DNA of 64,000 nucleotides, taken from the NCBI GenBank assembly GCA_015847255.1, contig JADLZK010005562.1, positions 186,001 to 250,000 on the forward strand, written 5' to 3'. Below are positions 11,332 through 22,563 of this stretch, one piece after another. Position 1 is the stretch's first letter, and each line of letters begins with the position of its first letter. Source of the DNA: Hyparrhenia diplandra. Lineage: Eukaryota; Streptophyta; Magnoliopsida; Poales; Poaceae. The position numbers and the translations under genes were made by a program. Below the pieces are notes generated by a model, which saw only the letters and a program-made list of their open reading frames with translations, was not told where the DNA came from and ran no database searches.

Positions 11332-14300
11332 ATACGCTATGTACTTTTTTTTTTTTTTGAAATGGGAACTTTTATTAATTTCAAGAGATTACATCAAGGA
11401 GATACAATGTCTTGAAACATTCCCGGCCTCGGCCCCTAGGCACACAGCCTTTGATAGTTTTAAATAACCACACACACTAATGACTATCAATCCTAAAACT
11501 AGACTGCCACCCATGCGCCTAGGAAAAAAGTCCTTGGCCACCCGCTCCAAGAACCGAGAGGCCGCTACAAGCACCTACTGGGAAGAAGGCCGCTGCAGGA
11601 TAGCCCACATACGGAGCCAGTGTGTGGTCGAGTAGAGTACCTAAAAAAAAGAAAGATGTTTGTTTTCAAAAACCACGCATTTCGGGCAGAGCCGGATGGA
11701 CCAACACAAGGTCGCTGCGCGCCAACAAGAACAAGTGATTTAAACTCTTTTTGGTATTCCATTCAGCCATCCCTAAATATGTTAGTTATACTAGTTGGCT
11801 TCCTTAGACCCCATGATGCATGGACCGCGGTCCATACCATCCTCGAGAAACGACAATCAAGGAACAAATGTTGTATCGACTCATTTTCCTGACAGAAACA
11901 ACACTTTAGAGATCCTTGTCAGTTTCGTTTAGCCAGATTATCTTTAGTGAGAACAACACCTCTCCGGAGATAGCAAAGAAATTTTTTTATTTTAAGAGGT
12001 ATTTTTAATTTCCATAGCCGCTTGTTAACATTTGGTATATTTTGATTGATCAGCCGCCGATAGTGTGATTTAACTGAGAAGACACCCTTGTGGTCAAGGT
12101 TCCACTTGAACTCATCATTCTCCTGACTGAGATTGATTGGTGCAAGTCGATTGACCAGATTATGCCACAATGTTAAATTATTGCCAATTAGGTCTCTATG
12201 CCAGGATAGATTAGGTATTGGTGAAGCAAGCACCTCCCCACCGTATCCTATTTTTTTCCTAGCTATATTATAAAGTTGCGGGTATTGTCGCCGTAAAAGG
12301 CCTGTTGCCTAACCATGTGTCTTCCCAAAATCTTATCTCGTGACCCATTTTTTATGACGAACGTTTCAAATTTGAGAAAAATTATTTTTAACTTTCATCA
12401 AACTTGCCCAAAAAATAAGAATCCCGGCTTTTCCACCGGGCTTGCACTAGAGGCTTAGACCCTAAATATTTGTTGCGTAGGATCTCGCCGCCAAGTACCG
12501 TCATTGACAATCGACGATATAGCCATTTGCTGAGCAAGGCGATGTTTTTGAGTTCTAAATTTTGTATCCCTAAACCCCCTGTTCTTTGGGTTGGCATAGG
12601 ATATCCCACTTTGCTAGGCGGTATTTCCTCTTGTGTTCGTAAAGCTCCGCCGGAAGAAGCGTGATTGAATGTAATCCAACTATTTATGGATACCTTTTGG
12701 GATCTCAAAGAAGGACATCATGTACAATGGTAAGCTGCTGAGAACAGAATTGATCAAAGTTAAACGTCCCCCAGTGGAGAGATTTTTACCTTTCCAGCTA
12801 CTGAGACATTTTTCAATCTGTTCTTGTATCTTCAGCCAATCCACGTTTGAAAGTCTCCGATAATGTATCGGAATACCTAAGTATCGTATTGGGAAATTAC
12901 CAATGTTGCATCCAAAAAAGCACCTCAGACCGATTTTCAAATTCCTTTGCCTCTCCAAAACAGAATATCTCACTTTTATGGAAATTAATTTTCAACCCAC
13001 GATAGCTACTCAAAAGCACAAAGAACTAACTTCATATTATGAGCATGCTCCAGGTTGTGTTCCACAAAGAGGATCGTGTTATCTGCATATTGTAGGATCG
13101 AAAGTCCGTCCTCGACTAGGTGCGGCACAACCCCACTTTTCTGATTGTCAGCTTTTGCTCTCTTTATAAATAGTGCGAGCATATCAGCCATTAAGTTAAA
13201 GAGAATGGGTGACAATGGGTCTCCTTGCTGAAGTCCTTTTTTTGTTTGGAAATAAGGCCCGACTTCATCATTTATGTTAATGGCTACACTCCGCCTGATA
13301 TGAAGGACTGTATCCACCCAATCCACTTTGGTGAAAAGCCCTTCATCCTAAGCGTTTGCTTTAGGAAATTCCAAAGTGTACTTTGTCATACACCTTTTCA
13401 AAGTCTATCTTAATAATAACTCGCCTCGGCTTTTTACGATGCGGTTTGTGAACTGTTTCATGTAGGATAACCACTCCTTCTAGAATGTTTTCGTCCTCTC
13501 AAAAACGTAGTTTGTGTGGGGCTGATCAGGTGGTCCGCAACCGAGTTTATGCGTATGGTTGCTACCTTTGTGAAAATTTTGAAGCTGACATTTAGTAGGC
13601 AGATGGGTCTATATTGTTGAATTTTGTTAGCATCTTGGGTCTTAGGTAATAAGGTGATTACTCGAAATTCAAACTCGAACACCGGAGGTCACCACTATCC
13701 AACTCATGAAACATTTGCATTATGTCTCCTTTAATGACATCCCAAAAGTGCCGATAAAACTCAGTAGGGAAACCATCTGGGGTAGGTACTTTATTATGTT
13801 CCATATCAAAGATAGCTTCTCGAATCTCATTTTCGCAAACGGTGCCGTGACAATTTCATTTTCTAGATTGTTGACTTGAGGGATATCATCTGTTCTAGAC
13901 TCATAAAAAATGAAGTCATTTTCCTCCGAGGGGCCAAAGAGTTCTTTGTAGAATTGGGTTATATAAGTTTTGAGGTTGCCTTGCCCTTCTACCTTACCTC
14001 CTTCATGTTCCAGGGAGAAGATACGTTTCTTACGATGTTTGCCATTTGCAACCATCTAAAAGTATCGCGTGTTGGAATCACCTAGGAGGATATCAGTAAC
14101 TTTCGCTCGCTGATAAAACTTGAGCTCTTCTTCACGTAGAAGTTTGCTCAAGCCATCGCGCGCAGCTTGAAGCTGTTCCTTTCTATATCTGTAAGAGGTT
14201 TGTTTTCTACTATAGTATCTAAGGCTGTCATCGATGATTGGAAATTTTGTTTTTGTAATTTATACTCCCGTGTTGGTTACCAGCCCACCCTACGAGATGC

Positions 14301-14752
14301 TTATGCAGCGCCACAATTTTTGTTCCACCGTTGTACAACATTATGGCCTCGAACTGGTTTGTTCCATATTTCCACTATTCTTTCCCTAAATTCCTCGTTG
14401 GAAAACCAACTCAGTTCCATCCTGAACTGCTTGGTAGTTCCCCTATAGGAAGGTTCACCCGTGTCTAGAAGTAAAGGTGTGTGATTTGATACACCCCTGT
14501 CTAGTGCATAGACCATTACCGGTGGATATTTGAATTCCCATTCAGCGGTCATTAGAACTCTGTCAAGTTTTTCATAAGTCGGATCTAGAAGAGAGTTTGC
14601 GGGTAAATTGACGACTGTCAATTCAATCTCCCTTGAATCAAAGCTATCAATAACTGCATTGAATAGGAATGGCCATCGAGGGTTAAAATTATTTTTATTT
14701 TTCCCTTTGCTATGTCTCATTATATTAAAGTAAAGGAATACGCTATGTACTT
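11332..14752 (-). mobile_element. 5'-truncated LINE (L1-type non-LTR retrotransposon) with 15-bp target duplications
   Basis: Perfect duplications atacgctatgtactt lie at 11332-11346 and 14738-14752. The element is on the minus strand and ends in a T-run at 11345-11358 (its poly-A tail). Coding fragments in order: end of the AP-endonuclease (14720-14301, LDRVLM and DRGVSNHTPLLLD); a linker (14055-13720); reverse transcriptase pieces (13682-13458 with YRPICLLN; 13326-13006 with GLQQGDPLSP and YADN); the post-RT region (12973-12388, RYLGIPIHYRR); and a zinc-finger-type RVT tail (12233-11919). Frames are broken by many shifts and the RT active-site YADD is YADN. The 5' half (ORF1 and the start of the endonuclease) is missing, the usual result of incomplete reverse transcription. 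It cannot move by itself. Confidence 0.93.
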
Positions 14753-16383
14753 ATGCTTAGTTAGTTTTCAGTTTGGTCAGGCGCCCTGCCAAACACATAT
14801 GAGCATATGTACCACCACCTTTTCAAGGACAAAACAACTTTCTCCACAACAATGAGGTGTCAATGTTTTACCAGCGATAGCTTGCCACGGGGAGTACCCA
14901 GCACAGTTGTTCGGGCTTCGACGGACTCTGGAACCGGGCCGTTTACACAAAGGGAGTGGATTCTATACTGGTTTAGGCCCTCATGACCGAGTAAAAACCT
15001 TTACATATAGTTCGGCATGCATGAGCCTTTGCGTTGGATTGATTGTAATGTATTGTACATTGATACAAGGGGTGCCCTTAGCCGCCCTTTTATACGGCGC
15101 AGAGGGTGTGAGGGACGAGTTCAAATCCTAGTGTCTGAGTGCATGTATGAGAGGTACTTGCTATTCAAACTCAGGCTAGGTCGTCCCAGATTTTTTTCCC
15201 TTCATGTTATCAAGCACCTTTTCCTTTGCCAATTTTTTTCCCTTCATGTTGATTAAAAATCAATTTTGTTCTTGTAGGTATTTTGGCGATTGAGCTTGTG
15301 TTCCACAACGGCAACTAGTCCACGGTTGCCTTTTATGTTGCGATGTGAGTCAATCTGGGTGATCTCGTCTCACAGCTCAACAACACCAGCGATTTGCATG
15401 GCTGCCTGTGCCACTGTCGTCTACTGCCATGGCACATGTCTTCCACTCTTCCCTGACTTCCCACACGGTGAGAAAATCCGCTAAGTACCATTCCATTTTG
15501 CAAAATATTTGGAACTGCACATTGGAAGTTGCTTGTTCGGCCTCTGCGGATGGACTAGTAGTCAAATTGTGCAACTAAAACTAGCTATGTGCAGAGTTCT
15601 TATCTTCCTATCTTCATTTACAGTATCTTCATTTACAGGGGCCACATGTGTGGATTGGACACACTGAAGCACTATTTTTGACTGTCAAAATTAACTTAAG
15701 TTGTTTCTATCATATTTAGATTCTCATGCTCTACTTGTCAGGCTCTCGAAATTATATGCATTGAGCTAGTTACTAATTTCAAATTTTCCTAATAACTAGA
15801 TGACATTTCTTTTTAGAATCTTTGCTAGCAAAACTAGCTGATATTTGTTTTGATTTTCAGGTAGGACATCTTATGGACAACAAGACAATTGAAGTGCTTG
15901 TGGATACATTTGTTTGATTATTTAGACTCCCTAGAGATCGAATCTTTTAGTTCAAACTTAGGTATTGTGATAGTCAACCTAATGGTTGTGAGCTAGGCCA
16001 ATCGGTAGTTGGATGTTCAATGTGACTGTTGTGGACATGCTAATATAAGAATGAATCAATATTTGGCGTATCTTATGAGCTATGATGCATGTTGATGCAG
16101 TGATGATTTGGGATTGATTTATGATGTTCTTTTTTCGTCACTATGATTTGGATTTGCGCTTGGATATGGGCTGGTTATAGAAAATAGACAACTAATCATG
16201 ATGATCACAAATTACAATCTATGACAGCTCAATTAGGTCCAGCAAATGTACGACGCGAGATACATGACGGAGTAAAAGATTCTTGCATTGTGAACTAAAC
16301 TCAAATAACTTGGTGGAAGCTGTGGTCATGCACCTAATCACTCAGAGATTCGATTTCTCCTTAACTCAAAGTTTATGTGCCCA
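14753..16383. other. Intergenic region
   Basis: No gene is supportable. It continues the displaced upstream flank of NLR1. The segment 14900-15130, with a frame that reads through plus-strand sequence near 14907-15131, has the look of degraded LTR-element sequence but no ends could be set. The rest, 15130-16383, is AT-rich and unrecognised. Confidence 0.3.
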
Positions 16384-17372
16384 CACTACAACATAAAAGA
16401 TTAACCTTGGCGGTTTTATTTTCATTTATTGTGGCGGTTTTTGAAACCGCCACCAACGAAATGCAATGGTTAATCCACCAAAAACTGCTACAGCTAATTA
16501 CAAAAAATATAAAAAAGAAAAAGCCAGACCAAACCCTAACGAGTCCGGATCTGGGCTGCTGCCGACGCCTCCGTCCCACACCGGATTTGGAGGAGCTGCT
16601 CCTGGTGATGGAGCAGGGAGAAGATCTGGGCTCACAGTCACCGGATTCGCAACCTCCATGAACTCCACGACCTCCAAGACCTCACGAGCAGGAGCCGCCC
16701 CCGGGAGCCGCGCCCCCGGCCCATGCGCCCGCGCCGGGGGCTTGACCGCTGCGCCGCCAAGACGCTCTTGCCGCCCCGCCGACAAGCCCCGCCCGCTGCT
16801 CGGGCCACCGGATCGCCGCGCGCTCTCATCACCGGCCGCCACACCACGCGGGCCGCGCCGCCGGCCCACTCGCTTGGAGGGAGAAGGAGAGAGGGGCCTG
16901 TGCTGCTCTGGAGGAAGAAGGGAGAGAGGGGAGGGAGTGGGAGTTGGACAGATGGGCTGTGGCTGAGTGGGTGGAGGGAGGGAGATGTGAGGAGTGAAAC
17001 CCTAGTGCCGTAATATATATAAAGATGGCAACGGGTCGGGTTCGGGGCGGGTCAAGTGTTCGCGAACCTGCACGAAACCCGAGAACACAACCCGAACCCG
17101 GCCCAAAACCTGTTACGGGTGAAGATGTGCCCCGGCCCCGAACCCATCGGATCCCCCATATATACGAGCACAGCGATATCAGGCCAATATGGGCTTTTGT
17201 CGCTAGGGTTTGAGGGAAGCATGGTCCTTATTTACCATGGCAGTTTTTATAACCACCACGATAAATTATAAAAAACCGCCACGGTCAATACAACCATTAA
17301 TCATTGCGGTTTTTTAAAACCATCTCAGTTAGTAAATTGGAATCGCCTTGTAAAAATTTTTTTTTAGTAGTG
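16384..17372. mobile_element. Non-autonomous CACTA element with GC-rich passenger
   Basis: Begins CACTACAACA at 16384 and ends TTTAGTAGTG at 17372. Both subterminal zones carry repeated ggcggttt / aaaccgcc units in both orientations (16408-16455 and 17235-17330), the normal transposase-binding layout of CACTA elements. Flanking triplets are cca and cta, so the target duplication is imperfect. The middle (about 16540-17010) is GC-rich, with long overlapping frames on both strands and no recognised domain, followed by a segment rich in cccgaacc/gggtcggg. It encodes no transposase. Confidence 0.75.
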
Positions 17373-17533
17373 CTATTTTCTTTTATTGGAAACCGTTAGT
17401 TACCTTTTGGTTGGTCGCATGTAAATATTTATATATCTACGTGCTGCAAACATGAAAAAATCATATTTGTTTGTTTGGGTTATGTTTTTATTATTATACA
17501 AATAAATTGCAAAACATTGGTGTTGTATAAATT

Positions 17534-18060
17534 AATTTGGAAAAAGTCTACATCACCCCCTCAACTATGGGTGGTAGACTACATAAAACCTATGAAGCGG
17601 TCTATATCACTTCGAACTTTCAAAAAAACGGTCAAATTATTTAAAAAGCAGTTTTAAAAAATCATAGTAAATCACAGAAAAATCGTAAAATAAAAAAAAT
17701 CAAACCGTGTTAGACTCTAAATGAGTAGATCTACACAATGAACATATAATATGGTATGCTTTAGTACATTTTTTTACAGCTATGAGGAAAAACAGAAATT
17801 TAAAGCTGCAGCAAAAAAATGAACTAAAGCATACCATATTATATGTTCATTGTGTAGATCTACTCATTCGGAGTCTAACACAATTTGATTTTTCATTTTA
17901 CGATTTTTTTGTGATTTACTATGATTTTTCAAAACTGCTTTAGGGGGTAATTTGACCGGTTTTCGAAAGTTCAGGGGGTGATATAGACCGTTTCATAGGT
18001 TGGGGGGTTATGTAGTCTACCACCCATAGTTGAGGGGGTGATGTAGACTTTTTCCAAATT
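17534..18060. mobile_element. Fold-back (long inverted repeat) element
   Basis: The left end aatttggaaaaagtctacat and the right end, its exact reverse complement, bound about 527 bp in which nearly the whole left half pairs with the right half around a centre near 17795. Shared internal blocks include catcaccccctcaacta and the inverted gtagatctac. A transcript would form a hairpin with arms of about 250 bp. Superfamily is uncertain; no clean target duplication was identified. Confidence 0.8.
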
Positions 18061-18287
18061 GTGGAATTTTGTTTTTTTACACGAGCTATAGCCTTGAGTT
18101 TTGTGAGAGAAACTAAACTAACAAGCTGGCCACATATGGGCTTGTAAGCACGCGATTAGTTCGAGATAGTAGATCGGTAGACTGGTCGTCTCCATTAAAA
18201 GCGCTGACAGTTCATTATAGATGACCAGTGTTTGTTGTTTTCTGTACAAGTCCACAGACAGGCAGGCATTGCACAAACCCTTTCTAG

Positions 18288-18529
18288 GGCCTTGTTTAGT
18301 TGCCCAAATATTAGAATTTTTCTAACTGTAGCACTTTCGTTTGTATTTGCTAAATATTATCCAATAATGGACTAATTAGGCTCAAAAGATTCGTCTCGTG
18401 ATTTACAACCAAACTGTGCAATTAGTTATTTATTTTACTAATATTTAATGCTCCATATATAAGTCTAAAAATTGATATGATAGAGAGAGTGAAAAAATTC
18501 TAACTTTTGAAAGGTAACTAAACGTGGCC
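18288..18529. mobile_element. Tourist-like MITE (GGCCTTGTTTAGTT family)
   Basis: 242 bp. Left end ggccttgtttagtt at 18288 and right end aactaaacgtggcc ending at 18529 are near-perfect inverted repeats, flanked by the 3-bp duplication tag (18285-18287 and 18530-18532). The terminus is a very abundant one in panicoid grasses; internal motif gattcgtctcgtgattta also fits that family. Confidence 0.82.
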
Positions 18530-18532
18530 TAG

Positions 18533-19002
18533 GTAGAGATGGTCTGCTCACTTGGCTCTGACAAGGGGCCTCTGATAATCGACAATAACAGGGGCAGGTG
18601 TGCATGCCAGTCTCACGTAAAGAAAAAAATATAACAAAGTCTACTAGCCCCATTGTCGTGCCCGTTGTCTTGCCTGTATTGAGATCTGTAGCCACCAACT
18701 GCTTTGTTTCAGGTGCCAGCGTAGAGTCCACCGGTGTCAGGGTACAGTTCACTACTATGTCAAATTTGCAGACTAGAGACGTGTCAAGACGGTCGAGATT
18801 ACGAATAATGCTTAATACTTAAAAGAGGCATACACATTTTTTTATAGAGTTCTCGAGATTAATGAACATTGTGTCACCTTCCACGTCAAATACAAGCTAC
18901 ATAAGAAAGAAACGATCCCATGCACGAATGCTCGGCATGCAAATAGAAATGCAATGGATGTCTAGTTCTCATCTTCTGCGGTTCTAGGCGGTTTCACCCT
19001 GG
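18533..19002. other. Intergenic gap
   Basis: No feature recognised. Short overlapping frames only. Confidence 0.3.
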
Positions 19003-19402
19003 CCCTTGATGCTAGTTTTTTTTTCGCGATCGGGTCATTCACCCGTATTTCATTAAGAGGAAAGTTTGAACCAATACAAATTTACAAAGGCGAGGAGCCC
19101 TGCAACCCGGACACCCTAGCTACTGGAGCTTGCTAGTTAATTACATTGAAACTAGATTTTGCGACCATAGCGGCAACGCGCTTGCTAAAGTGGAGAAGCC
19201 CGCCTCCACCCAAGCTTCAGCTTCATGCACGATCCGTCCAAACAGAACAGGTGCACCGACCGCGTTCCTCTGCAACGTTCTGTTGTTTCTTTCCTTCCAT
19301 ATCATCCAAGTGAGCAGTAGCAGCAGCAGCAGCAGCGTGTCAAAGCTTACCCTGACCTCTGGCTGCAGTTGTGACCGTTGGCATAGCCACCCTTGGTGCT
19401 AG
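19003..19402 (-). mobile_element. LINE 3'-end stub with 13-bp target duplications
   Basis: cccttgatgctag at 19003-19015 and cccttggtgctag at 19390-19402 differ at one base and flank a 374-bp insert that begins with a T-run (19016-19024), the poly-A tail of a minus-strand LINE. In reverse complement the insert reads like the C-terminal end of a plant LINE (WKERNNRT-type sequence) plus 3' UTR. An (agc) run lies at 19316-19338. Extreme 5' truncation. Confidence 0.75.
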
Positions 19403-20312
19403 TTAGCGTAGGCAGGATTGGTCTCCATGGAGAAGACCAGCAGCAGCTCCCGGGGACACAGGCTTGGCGATTTTTGCATATAAGTAGTTTTGCGATTTTT
19501 TAAGTTAACTCATCTATGAATTTGACATTTCCATGACCATATCCTACCAAACCATATTATATGGTTATGAATTCTAACGTCAATGTAGGCTGGCCAAAAA
19601 AAGGATTGTATATACTGAGCAATAAATTAATAAACATTCACAGTGGACAGTGCTATTTGAAGGACTTAAGGAACAAAGTGAAGGAGAGAGTTGGACTCAG
19701 GATAGCCTAACGTGAACTCTTTAAGTCATCTACCAATCAGGGCATGTTGCCCTTGCCATCCGAGCAGTAATGCCAACAAAACATATGCGAGAAAGCCAGA
19801 GTTTACAACTTGTAGGTTAATTGGCAAAACTGAGCTCAGTTAATATCTTCAACCTTCTATTATGCACATGCCGCTTGTGGACAATCTCCACTGGACCAAA
19901 CTGATGTAAACTAAGCTGAAGGGATCAAATCAATACAATGGGTCTTGGAATTTTACAAAAAAACAATCCAATTTAACAAAATAGTTTCCAATTTGAAAAG
20001 AGGCTCTTGTCTGTTTTGTCTCAATGCCTGAATTTGTAATACAAAAAAGGAAAAGATCATATCAGTTCGTACATGTAGATAGGATGACAGGAACAGAGAA
20101 GAGCCCAGCAACGATGAAGACTGAAAAGTCAGTATAGCTAATAAAGATGATTCTTACCGACTACAAAACACAAGGCTAGTAGAAGCTGATACGACATTGA
20201 TTTAGGATGCAGCGGTAACTCTTAGGAGTTAGGACATTTCTTTCCTCGATAAGTACTTATTCTTTTCTACTTTGAAGAATAACTTAGCATGGCAAGATAG
20301 TAATAGAGGTTA
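19403..20312. other. Intergenic gap
   Basis: AT-rich, no gene or repeat boundary that I can support. Confidence 0.3.
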
Positions 20313-20624
20313 GGGCATGTACAACCCATAGACGGGATCCGTCTCTACGGGCCTCGAATCTATCATACAGACATGTATAAAGACAAGTTATACAACCCAC
20401 AGAAAAGACACTATCTCTAAACTATTTAATGCACACACGCACTGGATTGGTGGGGAAGACGCTTCGAGTAGACAGTGCAAGACGAAGACGTCTTTAGACA
20501 TTGGAGCACGAGCCGAGGTCGTCCTTTCGTGAAGAGACGATGCTGCTGTCTCTAAGCATTGGCAGAGGGTTTTGTCAAAAAATAACAACTTAGAGAGGGG
20601 CGAAAAGACCCGTTGTACATGCCC
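20313..20624. mobile_element. TIR element, MITE-like
   Basis: 312 bp bounded by gggcatgtacaac at 20313 and gttgtacatgccc ending at 20624, a perfect 13-bp inverted repeat, with a TA dinucleotide on each outer side (20311-20312 and 20625-20626). Internal sequence is non-coding. The TA flanks suggest a Tc1/Mariner-type origin, but the terminus is not the usual Stowaway one. Confidence 0.7.
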
Positions 20625-20626
20625 TA

Positions 20627-21734
20627 AGGAGCCATTATATAGTACAAGAGTAATCTCTGCTGATCCAATATAAAAGAATGGCTGGACCACCCGCGGAGTT
20701 GAAATTCTAATTGAAGCTCTCTGACTTAACAAGTGACAACTCTGTTTTTACCTTTGTATTCTCTTCTCACAATACATATAGATGCCCAGGAAATGCATCA
20801 ATGATCAACACACCAGGAAGATGTCCCCTGAACTCCAAACAGCACATAAGGGACTATAAGAGAGAAAGTAGGTAGGCAGTTTCTTGCAAGCTGCAACTTG
20901 CAAGCAAAGATTGCAGGACATTGCAAAATAGGTCAATAAAAAAATGAGAAGTATGTACCTTCGAGGCGCAACATAGTTGGGGCTCGTTGCTCGAGCACGC
21001 TTGCTTGACAAATCTACAACACACTCACGGGCACAAAAATGGCCAGGGTTAGAATTTTTTTTCCACGAAATCGGGGCAAGAAAAGAGGGCAAAGCAATGA
21101 TTTGGATCCACTACTGTACCTAAACGAAAAAAAAGCCCAAAATGCAGCACACACAGGCTATTGATGCAATTGGACTGCTCGCTTCGCTCCTTGACACGAA
21201 GGCTACAAGAATCAAAGGAAATACAGGGCGTAAATTACTTTGGAGTTCAAACCAGGCAAAGTCCTTACTTACTCTGCTCTTAGGCTCGTTTCATTTCCAT
21301 TACACCAAAGTAAGTAGAATGGAATGTTGTAGATGTACGAAAGACGAGAGAAGAACCGGAGGACAGGAGACACCAACCGAGTTGAAAGAGGACTGAAACA
21401 TAGGGTGCTTAAAAACAGTAGGGAAAGAATTATACCCTAGGAAAACTTGTTGATTCTAGTAGTGCATGCCACTGAAAGACTCTATGAAAATAGTCACCAA
21501 CCACTACACCACTTAGAGGTTTTAGTATTGCTATGAAAGGTAGCACCTAAATATGCAAAACTCTACAATAAAAGGAAACAAAATAAAAGATGTAAAGGGA
21601 ATAATGAAATAAAAATATAATAATCAAAATTTATCACGTATATACTAAGTACAGACATCACATGTTGTAACATCAAAAATAAAAATAAATAAATAGAAAC
21701 ATAATAAACTAGAGTAAAATACACAATAATCGTC
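20627..21734. other. Intergenic gap
   Basis: No supportable gene. Short frames on both strands only; sequence becomes A-rich towards 21600. Confidence 0.3.
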
Positions 21735-22063
21735 GAATATCCCTAAATACACAATAGAACATTACATGTTTGCTAGGTGAACATCACAAGATGCACCAGA
21801 TAACACGATATTTATATTAAGTGAACATACGACCCGAGATATACATAGAACATCACATGTGTACTAACTGAAGATCCCCAGATACACCACTGAACATCAC
21901 AGGTATACTAACTGAACATCCCGAGATACAGCATAGAACATCACATGTATACTAACTGAACATCCCTAGATACACCATAGAACATCACCTGTATACTAAC
22001 TGAACATCCCCAAATACACCAAAGAACATCATATATATACTTAATGAACATCCCCACACACAC
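21735..22063. repeat. Minisatellite, 44-bp unit
   Basis: The marker gaacatcac recurs at 21848, 21892, 21936 and 21980, with a variant at 22024, exactly 44 bp apart; two more diverged units precede it (marker near 21758 and 21790). A unit reads roughly: gaacatcac, then a gtatactaactgaacatcc segment, then a gatacacca segment. About seven units in all, best conserved in the middle. Confidence 0.88.
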
Positions 22064-22089
22064 AAAAAACAATTGTATAATACAATAAA

Positions 22090-22540
22090 TAGTTAGTAAA
22101 TAAAGCATACCTATAATAAAGATGAAAAATAGAAAACACAAAACATAATAAAAATAGGAAAAAAAAAAAAAATGATAAAAAGCGCCAAAAAGAAAGATGA
22201 AAAGAAAGTAAATAAAAAAGAAAAAAATAAAAAGAAAAAGATAAACGAAAAATATGAAAAGACAAATAAAAGGCCACATAATAAAATAAAGAAGAAGAAA
22301 AATAAAAAGAAATCAAAGAAGAAATGAAAAAGAAAATAAACAAATAAAATAAAATAATTAAAAAGACTCGAAAAATGAAAAAAGAAAAATAAAAATAAAT
22401 CAATGAAAGGAAAGGAAAAAAGAAAAGGAAAACTACAATAAAAATGGAAATAGAAACGTAAAAAGCATAAAAGAATAATAAAGGACCAATTTAAAAGAAA
22501 AATTAAAAAAATAAAGGAAATAAAAAAAATTAAAATAAGG
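22090..22540. repeat. A-rich, purine-dominated low-complexity tract
   Basis: About 450 bp in which the plus strand is mostly A with scattered G and few pyrimidines, made of irregular aaaataaaaagaaa-type words. The minus-strand frames through it are long strings of Phe, Leu, Ile and Ser and are composition artefacts. It separates the minisatellite from the LTR element. Confidence 0.85.
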
Positions 22541-22563
22541 ATGTGATATGAGATAGTTTGAGC

